Shown: positions 52,272 to 59,826 of the stretch, piece after piece
How the letters are laid out: every line of letters begins with the position of its first letter
Numbering within the stretch: the first letter of the stretch is position 1
Assembly: GCF_016864375.1 (NCBI RefSeq)
Contig: NZ_CP069355.1
Coordinates: 310,001-374,000 of the forward strand
Direction of reading: 5' to 3'
Length of the DNA stretch: 64,000 nt
Origin: Microvirga sp. VF16
GTDB lineage: Bacteria; Pseudomonadota; Alphaproteobacteria; Rhizobiales; Beijerinckiaceae
Position numbers and translations under genes: made by a program
Notes under the pieces: model-generated
Told to the model about the DNA's origin: nothing
What the model saw: the letters and a program-made list of their open reading frames with translations, nothing else
Database searches by the model: none

Positions 52272-52279
52272 CCGGAAGC
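52272..52279. repeat. 8-bp target-site duplication, right
   Basis: CCGGAAGC, the same as 48018-48025, directly outside the right inverted repeat. Confidence 0.9.
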
Positions 52280-52310
52280 GCTTGTGGGAAAAACAGGAGG
52301 AGTGGGCGGT

Positions 52311-52931
52311 ATGGCCCTAAATACATCCAAGGTGCCCTACTTCAGCCAGTGGGAAACGCCGGACATGACGCTACCTGTCTACGCTGAGGGATCCTCAGCA
52401 TTGAGGCGCGATCCACTCTGGCGACACTCTGGTGCAGAGACGATCGAGGAATATGCGCGTTGGGCGGTCAATGTTTGCGGGATGGCCTGCCTCAAGATGA
52501 TCCTTGCGACGAGAGGCGAAGTTCACCCGACACTCTGTCTCGCCCGCGCTTGTAGCGCCTACGGCGGCTATGTCGTAAATGAGATTGATGCCTCGATCAA
52601 GGGCCTAATCTATGCGCCCTTCGTCACCTTCGTTAAGGACCGCTTCGGCTTAGTGGCTGAAACTGTGACCAAGGTCGACACGGCCAGCATTCCCGCCCTT
52701 CTTTCGAAGCGGGAGTTCTTCATTGCTTCCGTGAACAGCGACATTCGCTGGCCGGATCGGACGCCCCCATCGAAGGGTGGGCATCTGGTGCTGGTGACAG
52801 CGGCGACTGAAGACCAGATTTGCTTTCACAATCCGTCCGGCCATGATGCCGCCAGCCAAGTGGATGTAACCCTGCCGCTCGATGTCTTCGATCGATTCTT
52901 TGCCAATCGCGGCATCGCCGTCGGCTTTTAA
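52311..52931 (+). CDS. C39-like cysteine peptidase domain protein
   Basis: About 206 residues. YFSQWETPD starts a papain-like C39 fold, the Cys of NVCGMACLKMIL fits the nucleophile position, and the His in GGHLVLVTAATEDQICFHNPSG fits the second catalytic residue. C39 domains mature bacteriocin-type leader peptides or act as general peptidases; no ABC exporter is attached here. ATG 52311 has AGGAGG about 10 bases upstream, and both lie just outside the IS66 insertion, which has separated the gene from its original promoter. It may now be silent or driven from the element. Confidence 0.7.
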   Translation: MALNTSKVPYFSQWETPDMTLPVYAEGSSALRRDPLWRHSGAETIEEYARWAVNVCGMACLKMILATRGEVHPTLCLARACSAYGGYVVNEIDASIKGLIYAPFVTFVKDRFGLVAETVTKVDTASIPALLSKREFFIASVNSDIRWPDRTPPSKGGHLVLVTAATEDQICFHNPSGHDAASQVDVTLPLDVFDRFFANRGIAVGF

Positions 52932-53607
52932 GCATAAAGGAAATGCACCCGCGCGGTCTCCTCAAATGGGAGTTTAAGCTCTGCCGCTTCAACCTCGACC
53001 TGCCGCGCGACCAACGGTATAAGAACCCAGGCAGGGGATATCGCGTTGCAAGTTATTCCGAGTTGGGCGCCTTCCAGGGCGACTTCACGGGAAAGGCCGA
53101 GTACACCATGCTTAGCAGCAACGTATACGGCTTTGCGCATTTCCGCGGTCAGAGCGAGCGCCGAGGCCGTATTGATGATGCGGCCCCATCCTCGCGCCTT
53201 CATCTGAGGCCACACTGCTTTGATCGTCGCGAACGCTGCGGAAAGATTAACCGCTAGCAGACAGTTCCACTCGGTGTCTGGGAATGCATCAATGTCTACC
53301 ACATGCTGTACGCCTGCGTTGTTGACCAGGTGTCGACTCTTCCGAAAGCAGCGGTCACGTCTGTAACGAGCTGACTGGCCTGTACCATGTCGGAAAGGTC
53401 ATGATCGAAGTATCTTGCGGTTCTCCCAAACTCTCGGGTGATACCAGCGAGAATTTGTTCGATCTCGTCGGCTGAGGCAAAGCCATGAAGTGCAACATCG
53501 GCACCGTTGGACGCAAGTAGTCGAGCGGTTGCAAGTCCAATGCCGCTAGTCGAGCCGGTCACCAGCGCGACCTTGCCGTGCAACGGTACGGAGATGTCGA
53601 TTGCCAT
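52928..53607 (-). pseudogene. bdhA: 3-hydroxybutyrate dehydrogenase (SDR), frameshifted and truncated
   Basis: The first frame gives the Rossmann N-terminus KVALVTGSTSGIGLATARLL and FGRVDT. One base is missing near 53330-53340, where LVNNAGVQHV should follow. The second frame continues VDIDAFPDTEWNCLLAVNLSAAF, IINTASALALTAEMRKAVYVAAKHGVLGLSREVALEG with the Ser and Tyr-x-x-x-Lys residues. It then stops about 40 residues before the expected C-terminus. Two lesions make it non-functional. The enzyme would turn 3-hydroxybutyrate into acetoacetate. Confidence 0.82.
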
Positions 53608-53725
53608 GTTTCCCTCTTACATAAAGGAGTTTGCAGGTCATGAGAACGATCCAGCCCATGGCTGCTTCGCACTCACAGTGTGGTACGGAGCCAAGCAAGC
53701 GGTCCTTCGCTGCCCAATGTCGTCG

Positions 53726-54586
53726 TTACAAGCCGTGGGTGCCGTCGTAGCCGTTGATAGCCGGCGGGGTCCAGCCTTCGGGCAGGCGCTTGGCCTTGTA
53801 GATCTCGACAACCAGCGGATAGCAGGCCGCCGTATCGGACGAGTGCTCCGAACTGCAATCGCCGCCCGGGCAGGCGGAGAGCGCGCCCAGGAGATCGATC
53901 TCGGCGAAGAACTCCAGGTAGTCGCCCGGCCGAACCGGACTTGCCTTCATGAAGTACTGTCCCGTGTTGCGGGTGAAGCCGGTGCACATGAACACGTTCA
54001 GCACGTCGTGGATATAGGTCTCGGCCTCGCGCACCGGCTTCCCGGTCTTTTTGGCGAAAGCACGGGTCAGGTTCGAGTGGCAGCAATGATGGTACTGCCC
54101 ACCGTGGCTGAGCAGGTTGTGGGTATACGGATCGCAGCGCGTGCCGATCACGTCATGCACGGAACCGCCGAATTCGTCGAAGCCGTACCAGTCCAGGGTA
54201 TCGTGCGTGATCGTGGCGATGGAGCGGAGATAGGGGAAGTTGGAGAAAAGCTGGTCACCAAGACCGACATGGGTGCCGTTCAGCGCCCGTGTTTTGCCGC
54301 TGTAGAACTTTTCATTGAGGTCGTTGAGATTGAAGAGATTAAGGTCACCCACCTGCGATCCCTCGCTGCAGACGATGCGGAAGAAATGACCCGCCGGCAC
54401 GGTCCATGTCGCGGCGTCCCGTGGTGGCACGATCACGGTCTCGGTGAGTTCAAGGTCGTCGCGCAGCGCACGGTAGGCAGAGAGATCCGGGCGCGGCAGG
54501 GTGTCGACCGGATAACAGACGATCGGCTTGATCGCCTTGCGGTTCACTGCATCCGCAGGCGCCTCGGTTATCGGGTTCGGTCTCAT
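53726..54586 (-). CDS. DUF1989 (urea carboxylase-associated) protein
   Basis: A 286-residue DUF1989 protein: VPAGHFFRIVCSEGSQVGDLNLFN, GTRCDPYTHNLL, HHCCHSNLTRAF, VLNVFMCTGFT and GDYLEFFAEIDLLGALSACPGGDCS. Several Cys and His look like metal ligands. The family is found beside urea carboxylase/allophanate hydrolase genes, and some members act on small amides. Here it is the last gene of the pxp-biotin carboxylase operon, 80 bases after it. Confidence 0.85.
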   Translation of the reverse strand: MRPNPITEAPADAVNRKAIKPIVCYPVDTLPRPDLSAYRALRDDLELTETVIVPPRDAATWTVPAGHFFRIVCSEGSQVGDLNLFNLNDLNEKFYSGKTRALNGTHVGLGDQLFSNFPYLRSIATITHDTLDWYGFDEFGGSVHDVIGTRCDPYTHNLLSHGGQYHHCCHSNLTRAFAKKTGKPVREAETYIHDVLNVFMCTGFTRNTGQYFMKASPVRPGDYLEFFAEIDLLGALSACPGGDCSSEHSSDTAACYPLVVEIYKAKRLPEGWTPPAINGYDGTHGL

Positions 54587-54665
54587 GTGCTCTCTCCATT
54601 TCGTTCTGCCGCCAGCGGCAGCGTTTGTTGTCGGGACTGTCCGGCCGGCTCTCTCATCCGCCGCC

Positions 54666-56375
54666 TCAATCGATCACCGCCAGTTCCACTCCGAGGCCGA
54701 CCGCGTCGCCGGGTTTCGCCTTGATGTGAATGCAGCCAGCCTTTGGCGCGAGGACGCGCGTTTCCATCTTCATGGCCTCGATCAGCGCCACGCTTTCTCC
54801 CTCGGCCACAGTTGCTCCATCCTCGACCAGCCATTGCTGGAGCGTCCCGGGGATCGGGGCCGTCACCGCACCCTCGCTGGCCGGTGGGCTTGCAGCCGAA
54901 GCGGGCTGCGGTGCGGACACACCGGAGAACAGCGCGGCCGGCAGGCCGAGCGCATGACGCTTGCCGTCGATCTCGATGAAGGTGCGCAGGAATCCCCCCT
55001 CGACCGAATCCACCCGCGGCGCCGGCTCGAGGCCGCGGAAGGCCGTCTCGATCCAGTTGGTGTAGACACCAAAGCCGTCCTCGCCGGTGAAGTCGCGCTC
55101 CGCCAGCACGGCACGGTGGAACGGCAGCACCGAGGCGACGCCCTCGATCCGGAATTCGGCCAGGGCCCGGCGGGCGCGGATCAGCGCCTCCTCTCGCGTC
55201 GCGCCGGTGACGATCAGCTTCGCCATCATCGAGTCGTAGAGGCCCGGGATCTCCGAGCCGGTCTCCACGCCGGCATCGAGCCGCACGCCCGGACCGGACG
55301 GTGCGCGGAACCGGGTGATCAGTCCCGGCGTCGGCAGGAAGCCACGGCCGGGATCCTCGGCATTGATGCGGAATTCGAAGGCATGGCCACGCGGGACAGG
55401 CGTCTGCGTCACCGACAGCGGCAGGCCGTCGGCAATGCGCAGCTGCTCGATCACGATGTCGACACCAGTCGTTTCCTCCGTCACCGGATGCTCAACCTGC
55501 AGGCGCGTGTTGACCTCAAGGAACGAGATCACGCCGTTCTGCGACAGCAGGAACTCCACGGTGCCGGCGCCGGTGTAGCCGGCTTTCGCACAAATGGCGC
55601 GGGCGGCCTCATGGATGCGGGCGCGCTGGTCCTCCGAGATGAAGGGAGCGGGCGCCTCCTCGACGAGCTTCTGGTTGCGCCGCTGCAGCGAGCAGTCGCG
55701 TGTGCCCAGCACCACGGTGTGGCCGTGGCGGTCGGCGATGACCTGCGCCTCGATATGGCGCGGCTTGTCGAGGAACTGTTCGGCGTAGCACTCACCGCGG
55801 CCGAAGGCCTCGGTGGCCTCCCGCACGGCAGACTCGAAGAGCTCGCCGACCTCCTCCAGCTTGCGGGCCACCTTCATGCCACGTCCGCCGCCGCCGAAAG
55901 CAGCCTTGATGGCGAGCGGCAGACCCGCCTCCTTGGCAAAGGCAACGGCTTCCACTGCCGAGGCGAGCGGCCCGTCGGATCCCTTGACGAGCGGCGCGCC
56001 GACCTGGGCCGCAATCCGGCGGGCCTCGACCTTGTCGCCGAGAGCCGTGATCACCGCCGGCGCTGGCCCGACCCAGACGAGGCCGGCGTCAATGACCGCC
56101 TGCGCGAACTCCGCGCGCTCGGACAGGAAGCCATAGCCGGGATGAACGGCGTCCGCGCCGGCGCGACGGGCGATGTCGAGGATCTTTGGAATGTTCAGAT
56201 AGGTGTCCGCCGGCCGGCCGGGGCCGAGGCCATAGGCTTCGTCGGCCAGCTCGGCGTGGAGCGAGTGGGCATCGGCATCGGAATAGATCGCCACAGAGAC
56301 GACGCCATAGTCGCGTGCGGCACGGGCAATGCGAATGGCGATTTCGCCGCGATTGGCGATGAGCAGCTTTTTCAT
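54666..56375 (-). CDS. Biotin carboxylase-BCCP fusion (acyl-CoA/urea carboxylase alpha type)
   Basis: 569 residues. Residues 1-450 are biotin carboxylase: LLIANRGEIAIRIARA, HPGYGFLSERAEFA, the ATP-grasp GGGGRGMKV, FLEVNTRLQVEHPVTE. Residues about 495-569 form the biotinyl domain with Lys536 in EAMKMET. It carboxylates its own biotin with bicarbonate and ATP. The adjacent pxpBC gene encodes AHS1/AHS2 domains, which are the carboxyltransferase of urea carboxylase, so the two may form one enzyme. No acyl-CoA carboxyltransferase gene is near. ATG 56375 overlaps pxpBC by 4 nt. Confidence 0.92.
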   Translation of the reverse strand: MKKLLIANRGEIAIRIARAARDYGVVSVAIYSDADAHSLHAELADEAYGLGPGRPADTYLNIPKILDIARRAGADAVHPGYGFLSERAEFAQAVIDAGLVWVGPAPAVITALGDKVEARRIAAQVGAPLVKGSDGPLASAVEAVAFAKEAGLPLAIKAAFGGGGRGMKVARKLEEVGELFESAVREATEAFGRGECYAEQFLDKPRHIEAQVIADRHGHTVVLGTRDCSLQRRNQKLVEEAPAPFISEDQRARIHEAARAICAKAGYTGAGTVEFLLSQNGVISFLEVNTRLQVEHPVTEETTGVDIVIEQLRIADGLPLSVTQTPVPRGHAFEFRINAEDPGRGFLPTPGLITRFRAPSGPGVRLDAGVETGSEIPGLYDSMMAKLIVTGATREEALIRARRALAEFRIEGVASVLPFHRAVLAERDFTGEDGFGVYTNWIETAFRGLEPAPRVDSVEGGFLRTFIEIDGKRHALGLPAALFSGVSAPQPASAASPPASEGAVTAPIPGTLQQWLVEDGATVAEGESVALIEAMKMETRVLAPKAGCIHIKAKPGDAVGLGVELAVID

Positions 56376-57970
56376 CGGTCGGTTTCTCTGACGAGCGGGT
56401 CGAAGGCAGCGGTGGCGTTGAAGCGGATGGTCGCGCCGATCGGGATCTGGCCGGCGAGGTCGAGGTGGTGGCGCGCGACAACCGCGATCACCGGATAGCC
56501 GCCGGTCAGGGGATGGTCGGCAAGGAAGAGCACCGGCTGCCCGCTGTGCGGCACCTGGATGGACCCAAGCACAGCGCCCTCGGACGGCAGCTCCGCCGTA
56601 TCGCGTCGCTCCAGCGGCTCAGTACCAGAAAGGCGCATGCCAACCCGGCTCGACTCCGCCGTCACCTGCCAGTCCTGGGAAAGCAGGGTGGCGACGCCCT
56701 TTTCAGTGAACCAGTCCGTACGAGGCCCAAGCACCACATCAAGTGTCACGGTGCCGCCTGCCCTTGGCATGGTCTTGAGCACAGGCCGGAGAGGATCGAC
56801 AGCGGCAGCCGGTTCGTTTGCCGGTACCAGGATGTCACCCGTCGTGATTGCCGGCGGGCCGACCTTTGCCAGGGTGTCGGTGGCCGCTGAGCCAAGGACG
56901 GGGTCGACGGCAAAACTGCCGCGCAGGGCCAGATAGCTGCGCATGCCGTCCGGTGGGAAGCCGAGCGTCAACTCGTCCCCTGTGTCGAGCGCGAAAGGCC
57001 GACCGAGAGGAGCCGGGACAATTCGGCCGTCTGCCGTGAGGATCGTAAGGGGTGCGGGCGCACCTGTGACCGCTAGCGTAACCGGCCGGTCAGCCTTCAG
57101 CGCAAAGCCGCCGAAGGTGATCTCAAGGGCTGCCGCTTCGCGTGGATTGCCAACGCAGAGGTTCGCCTCAATGAGGCTTGCGCGATCAACCGCGCCGGAT
57201 TCCGAGATGCCCTGGTCAGCCCGACCGGGGCGCCCGAGATCCTGGTAGAGTGCCGGGCGGTCGGCCCGGGTGACCAGAAGGCCTGCGGCGGGAGTGACGG
57301 CTTTCGTCGTCTCCTCCGGGCTTGCCGAAACGGAGACAATGGCTCCCTTCGCCATCTCGCGGAAGCGGACGCGATCACCGGGAGCCAGGAGGGCCGCGCG
57401 GGGGCGGCTGGTGTCCCACATGGTAAGCGGTGTGTGGCCGAGAAGCTGCCAGCCGCCGGGGCTGTCGGAGGGATAGATGCCGCCGAATGGGCCAGCGAGC
57501 GCCACCGAGCCGGCTGGAATGCGCACGCGCGGGCTCTTGCGGCGCGGCACGTCGAAGGCCGGATCGTCGCAGGTCATGTAGGCGAAGCCCGGCGCAAAGC
57601 CCGTGAAGGCAACGGTATAGGTCGCCTCCGTATGGCGGCGGATCAGGTCCTCCACCGTCCAGCCGAGGATCTCGGCGACATCGCTGAGGTCCTCGCCGTC
57701 ATAGACGACAGGGATCTCGAAGGTTTCTCCCTGGCGTGAGCTGTGGACCGACAGGTCGATCTTGGCGATAACCTCAACGAGATGCTCATAGCCCGTCAGC
57801 AGCGGATCGAAGCGGACCATCAGCGTGCGGGCGGCCGGCACCAGGTCGATGACGCCCGCCGGCCGGGCGGCGAGCAGGCTGTCGAGCAGGGTCAGTGTCG
57901 TGGCGAGATCCTCGAGCTCGACCAGGAAGGCGTCGGAGCCAGCGGGCAGGAAGCGCAGGCGCTCAGCCAT
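56372..57970 (-). CDS. pxpBC: Fused 5-oxoprolinase subunits B and C (KipI-KipA; AHS1-AHS2)
   Basis: 532 residues. The N-terminal ~225 are PxpB/KipI (RFLPAGSDAFLVELEDLA, YTVAFTGFAPGFAYMTCDD, RKSPRVRIPAGSVALAGPFGGIYPSDSPGGWQLLGHT). The rest is PxpC/KipA (ALYQDLGRPGRADQGISESGAVDRASLIEANL, VGMRLSGTEPLERR, SEGAVLGSIQVPHSGQPVLFLADHPLTGGYPVIAVV). PxpA, B and C together open 5-oxoproline with ATP. The same domains are the carboxyltransferase part of urea carboxylase. Being fused and overlapping a biotin carboxylase gene, it could serve a biotin-dependent reaction. Confidence 0.92.
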   Translation of the reverse strand: MAERLRFLPAGSDAFLVELEDLATTLTLLDSLLAARPAGVIDLVPAARTLMVRFDPLLTGYEHLVEVIAKIDLSVHSSRQGETFEIPVVYDGEDLSDVAEILGWTVEDLIRRHTEATYTVAFTGFAPGFAYMTCDDPAFDVPRRKSPRVRIPAGSVALAGPFGGIYPSDSPGGWQLLGHTPLTMWDTSRPRAALLAPGDRVRFREMAKGAIVSVSASPEETTKAVTPAAGLLVTRADRPALYQDLGRPGRADQGISESGAVDRASLIEANLCVGNPREAAALEITFGGFALKADRPVTLAVTGAPAPLTILTADGRIVPAPLGRPFALDTGDELTLGFPPDGMRSYLALRGSFAVDPVLGSAATDTLAKVGPPAITTGDILVPANEPAAAVDPLRPVLKTMPRAGGTVTLDVVLGPRTDWFTEKGVATLLSQDWQVTAESSRVGMRLSGTEPLERRDTAELPSEGAVLGSIQVPHSGQPVLFLADHPLTGGYPVIAVVARHHLDLAGQIPIGATIRFNATAAFDPLVRETDR

Positions 57971-58727
57971 TGGTAAAGGCCTTGAGCTCGATGCCCTGGC
58001 TGATCAGTGTGTCGCGCAGCGTGCGGGCGACAGCGACAGCCGACGGCGTGTCGCCGTGAACGCAGATCGATTGGGCCTCGAGCGCGATGTCCGTGCCATC
58101 GATGGCGGTGATGCAGCCCTCCGCGACCAGGCGCAGCATCCGCTCGGCGATTGCCTGCGGGTCGTGGATAACAGAGCCCGGCAAGCGCCGGCTGACGAGG
58201 CTGCCGTCAGCGTTGTAGGCGCGATCGGCAAAAGCCTCGCAGACGACCGTAAGTCCCGCCGCGCGAGCCTGGATGACGATCGGCGCGCCAGCGAGCGCCA
58301 TCAGCACAAGTGAAGGGTCGATGGCCCTGATGCCTTCGATCACATCGGCCGCCTGGCGGGCGTCGTGCGCCATCGTGTTGTAGAGCGCGCCATGCGGCTT
58401 GACGTAACGCACCCTTGTCCCGGCCGCTCTCGCGAGGCCTCGGAGCGCCCCGATCTGATAGATCGTATCCGCTACCAGCTCCGCGCTGGTCGGCTCCATG
58501 TTGCGGCGGCCGAAGCCGACAAGATCGCGATAGCCGACATGCGCGCCGACCGAGACGCCCCGGTGCGCGGCGTCCTTGAGCACAGACAGGATCCCTGCCG
58601 GGTCACCGGCATGGAAGCCGCAGGCGATGTTGGCACTGGTGACGATCGCGAGCATCGACACATCGTCACCCATCGGCCACGGGCCGAAACTTTCGCCGAG
58701 ATCGCTATTGAGGTCGATGGGTGTCAT
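57963..58727 (-). CDS. pxpA: 5-oxoprolinase subunit A (LamB/YcsF family)
   Basis: A 254-residue LamB/YcsF protein: IDLNSDLGESFGPWPMGDD, IACGFHAGDPAGI, GVSVGAHVGYRDLVGFGRR, VRYVKPHGALYNTM, FADRAYNADGSLVSR, ICVHGDTPSAV. These His and Asp residues are the usual active-site set. Length is normal. It is first in the operon, overlaps pxpBC, and is divergent from the GntR gene with a 98-base control region between. Confidence 0.94.
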   Translation of the reverse strand: MTPIDLNSDLGESFGPWPMGDDVSMLAIVTSANIACGFHAGDPAGILSVLKDAAHRGVSVGAHVGYRDLVGFGRRNMEPTSAELVADTIYQIGALRGLARAAGTRVRYVKPHGALYNTMAHDARQAADVIEGIRAIDPSLVLMALAGAPIVIQARAAGLTVVCEAFADRAYNADGSLVSRRLPGSVIHDPQAIAERMLRLVAEGCITAIDGTDIALEAQSICVHGDTPSAVAVARTLRDTLISQGIELKAFTNG

Positions 58728-58756
58728 GTCATAGCCTGTCTCGACGAGGACGTATT

Positions 58757-58789
58757 TTGTTGAATAACATGATATAGATTGTTCAACAA
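58757..58789. promoter_or_regulatory. Operator candidate between pxpA and the GntR gene
   Basis: The half-sites TTGTTGAA (58757-58764) and TTCAACAA (58782-58789) are reverse complements 17 bases apart, and the right one contains the 10-base near-palindrome TTGTTCAACAA. The spot is in the only AT-rich part of the divergent intergenic region, where a GntR/FCD dimer would be expected to bind and control both directions. Confidence 0.55.
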
Positions 58790-58825
58790 TAAGAATGTAG
58801 ACCCAATAAAGCTGAGCTTGCAGGC

Positions 58826-59497
58826 ATGATGGCAGATGACAGAACCATAGCGGCAGATGACCAATCGCTCGCCGAGATGGTGGCCGCTCGCATGCGCGAG
58901 CTGGTGATCGCGGGCGAGTTCGCGCCCGGCCAGAAGCTCTCGGAGCAGCAGGTTGCCGCCGGGTTCGGCATCTCGCGCAATACGCTCCGGGAGGTCTTCC
59001 GCCTACTCACAAGCCAAAGGCTGTTGCAGTACATTCCCAATCGTGGGGTCTTTGTTGCGGCACCGGACGAAGCCGCGGTCATCGACATCTATCGCGTGCG
59101 TTCGGTGATTCAGAAGGGCGCTGTTCAAGCCGCCACTTGGGGGCATCCGGCTCTAACCCGAATGCGCCAGCTGGCCGAGCAGGGGCGCGAGGTGGGCGCT
59201 GACGGCGATTGGCGGCAGGTCGGAACGATCAACATGGAATTCCACCGCGCCATGGTGGAGCTCTGTGACAGCCCTCGGCTCAGCGCCTGCTTTGACCTGA
59301 TACTCGCCGAACTCCGGCTCGTCTTCGGGCAGCTGGAAGACACAGCTCATCTCCACGAGCCCTATACCGCCCTGAATGCCTCTCTTGTCGACGCGCTTGA
59401 GAAAGGCGACGTTCCGGCCGCGGGTTCGCAGCTGGAAGCCTATCTCCTCAAGTCGGAAAGAGCGGTGCTTGCAGCACTCCAGCGCAGACGAGGCTGA
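58826..59497 (+). CDS. GntR-family (FCD) transcriptional regulator
   Basis: A 223-residue regulator with the winged helix-turn-helix (VAARMRELVIAGEFAPGQKLSEQQVAAGFGISRNTLREVFRLLTSQRLL) and an all-helical FCD ligand domain, including the metal-site residues in NMEFHRAMVELC and the late LNASLVDALEKGD. It is divergent from the pxp operon and most likely regulates it, perhaps also the peptide transporter on its right. Normal length. Confidence 0.9.
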   Translation: MMADDRTIAADDQSLAEMVAARMRELVIAGEFAPGQKLSEQQVAAGFGISRNTLREVFRLLTSQRLLQYIPNRGVFVAAPDEAAVIDIYRVRSVIQKGAVQAATWGHPALTRMRQLAEQGREVGADGDWRQVGTINMEFHRAMVELCDSPRLSACFDLILAELRLVFGQLEDTAHLHEPYTALNASLVDALEKGDVPAAGSQLEAYLLKSERAVLAALQRRRG

Positions 59498-59826
59498 GAT
59501 GAGTTGTTCGTGCCTATTGCACTCTGCATCATCGCTGGAACTGCCACACCTCAATGACACGCCACATGAAGGCAGGGTTGTGGCCAAGCGAGAGAAGGCG
59601 TGAGGTCGAGGGGCGCAGATGGCTCCCATGCGGCCCGGCTCTCGCTTCGCCTGAGCAGGGGGCGCGTCTTGACCTGGAGGACTTTCGCAGGGCTCTCCCG
59701 CTCTGAGGCAATTGCCGCCTGGCGGGCCGAACCGCGCCCAATCTGGCCGACTGAATCAACACAATCTGCCATTTACGGACATTCTAGCGCGACCTCAAAG
59801 CCAGCGTTGTGCGCCGTGAGGCGGCC
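59498..59826. other. Intergenic region, no supported gene
   Basis: About 330 bases between the convergent GntR and ABC ATPase genes. Frames on both strands are low-complexity shadows; no clear terminator hairpin was seen. Confidence 0.4.

Noticed and set aside
54528..56498. 656-codon plus-strand frame opposite the biotin carboxylase gene
   Set aside because: An antisense shadow with low-complexity, Arg/His-rich composition; the minus strand encodes a complete BC-BCCP.
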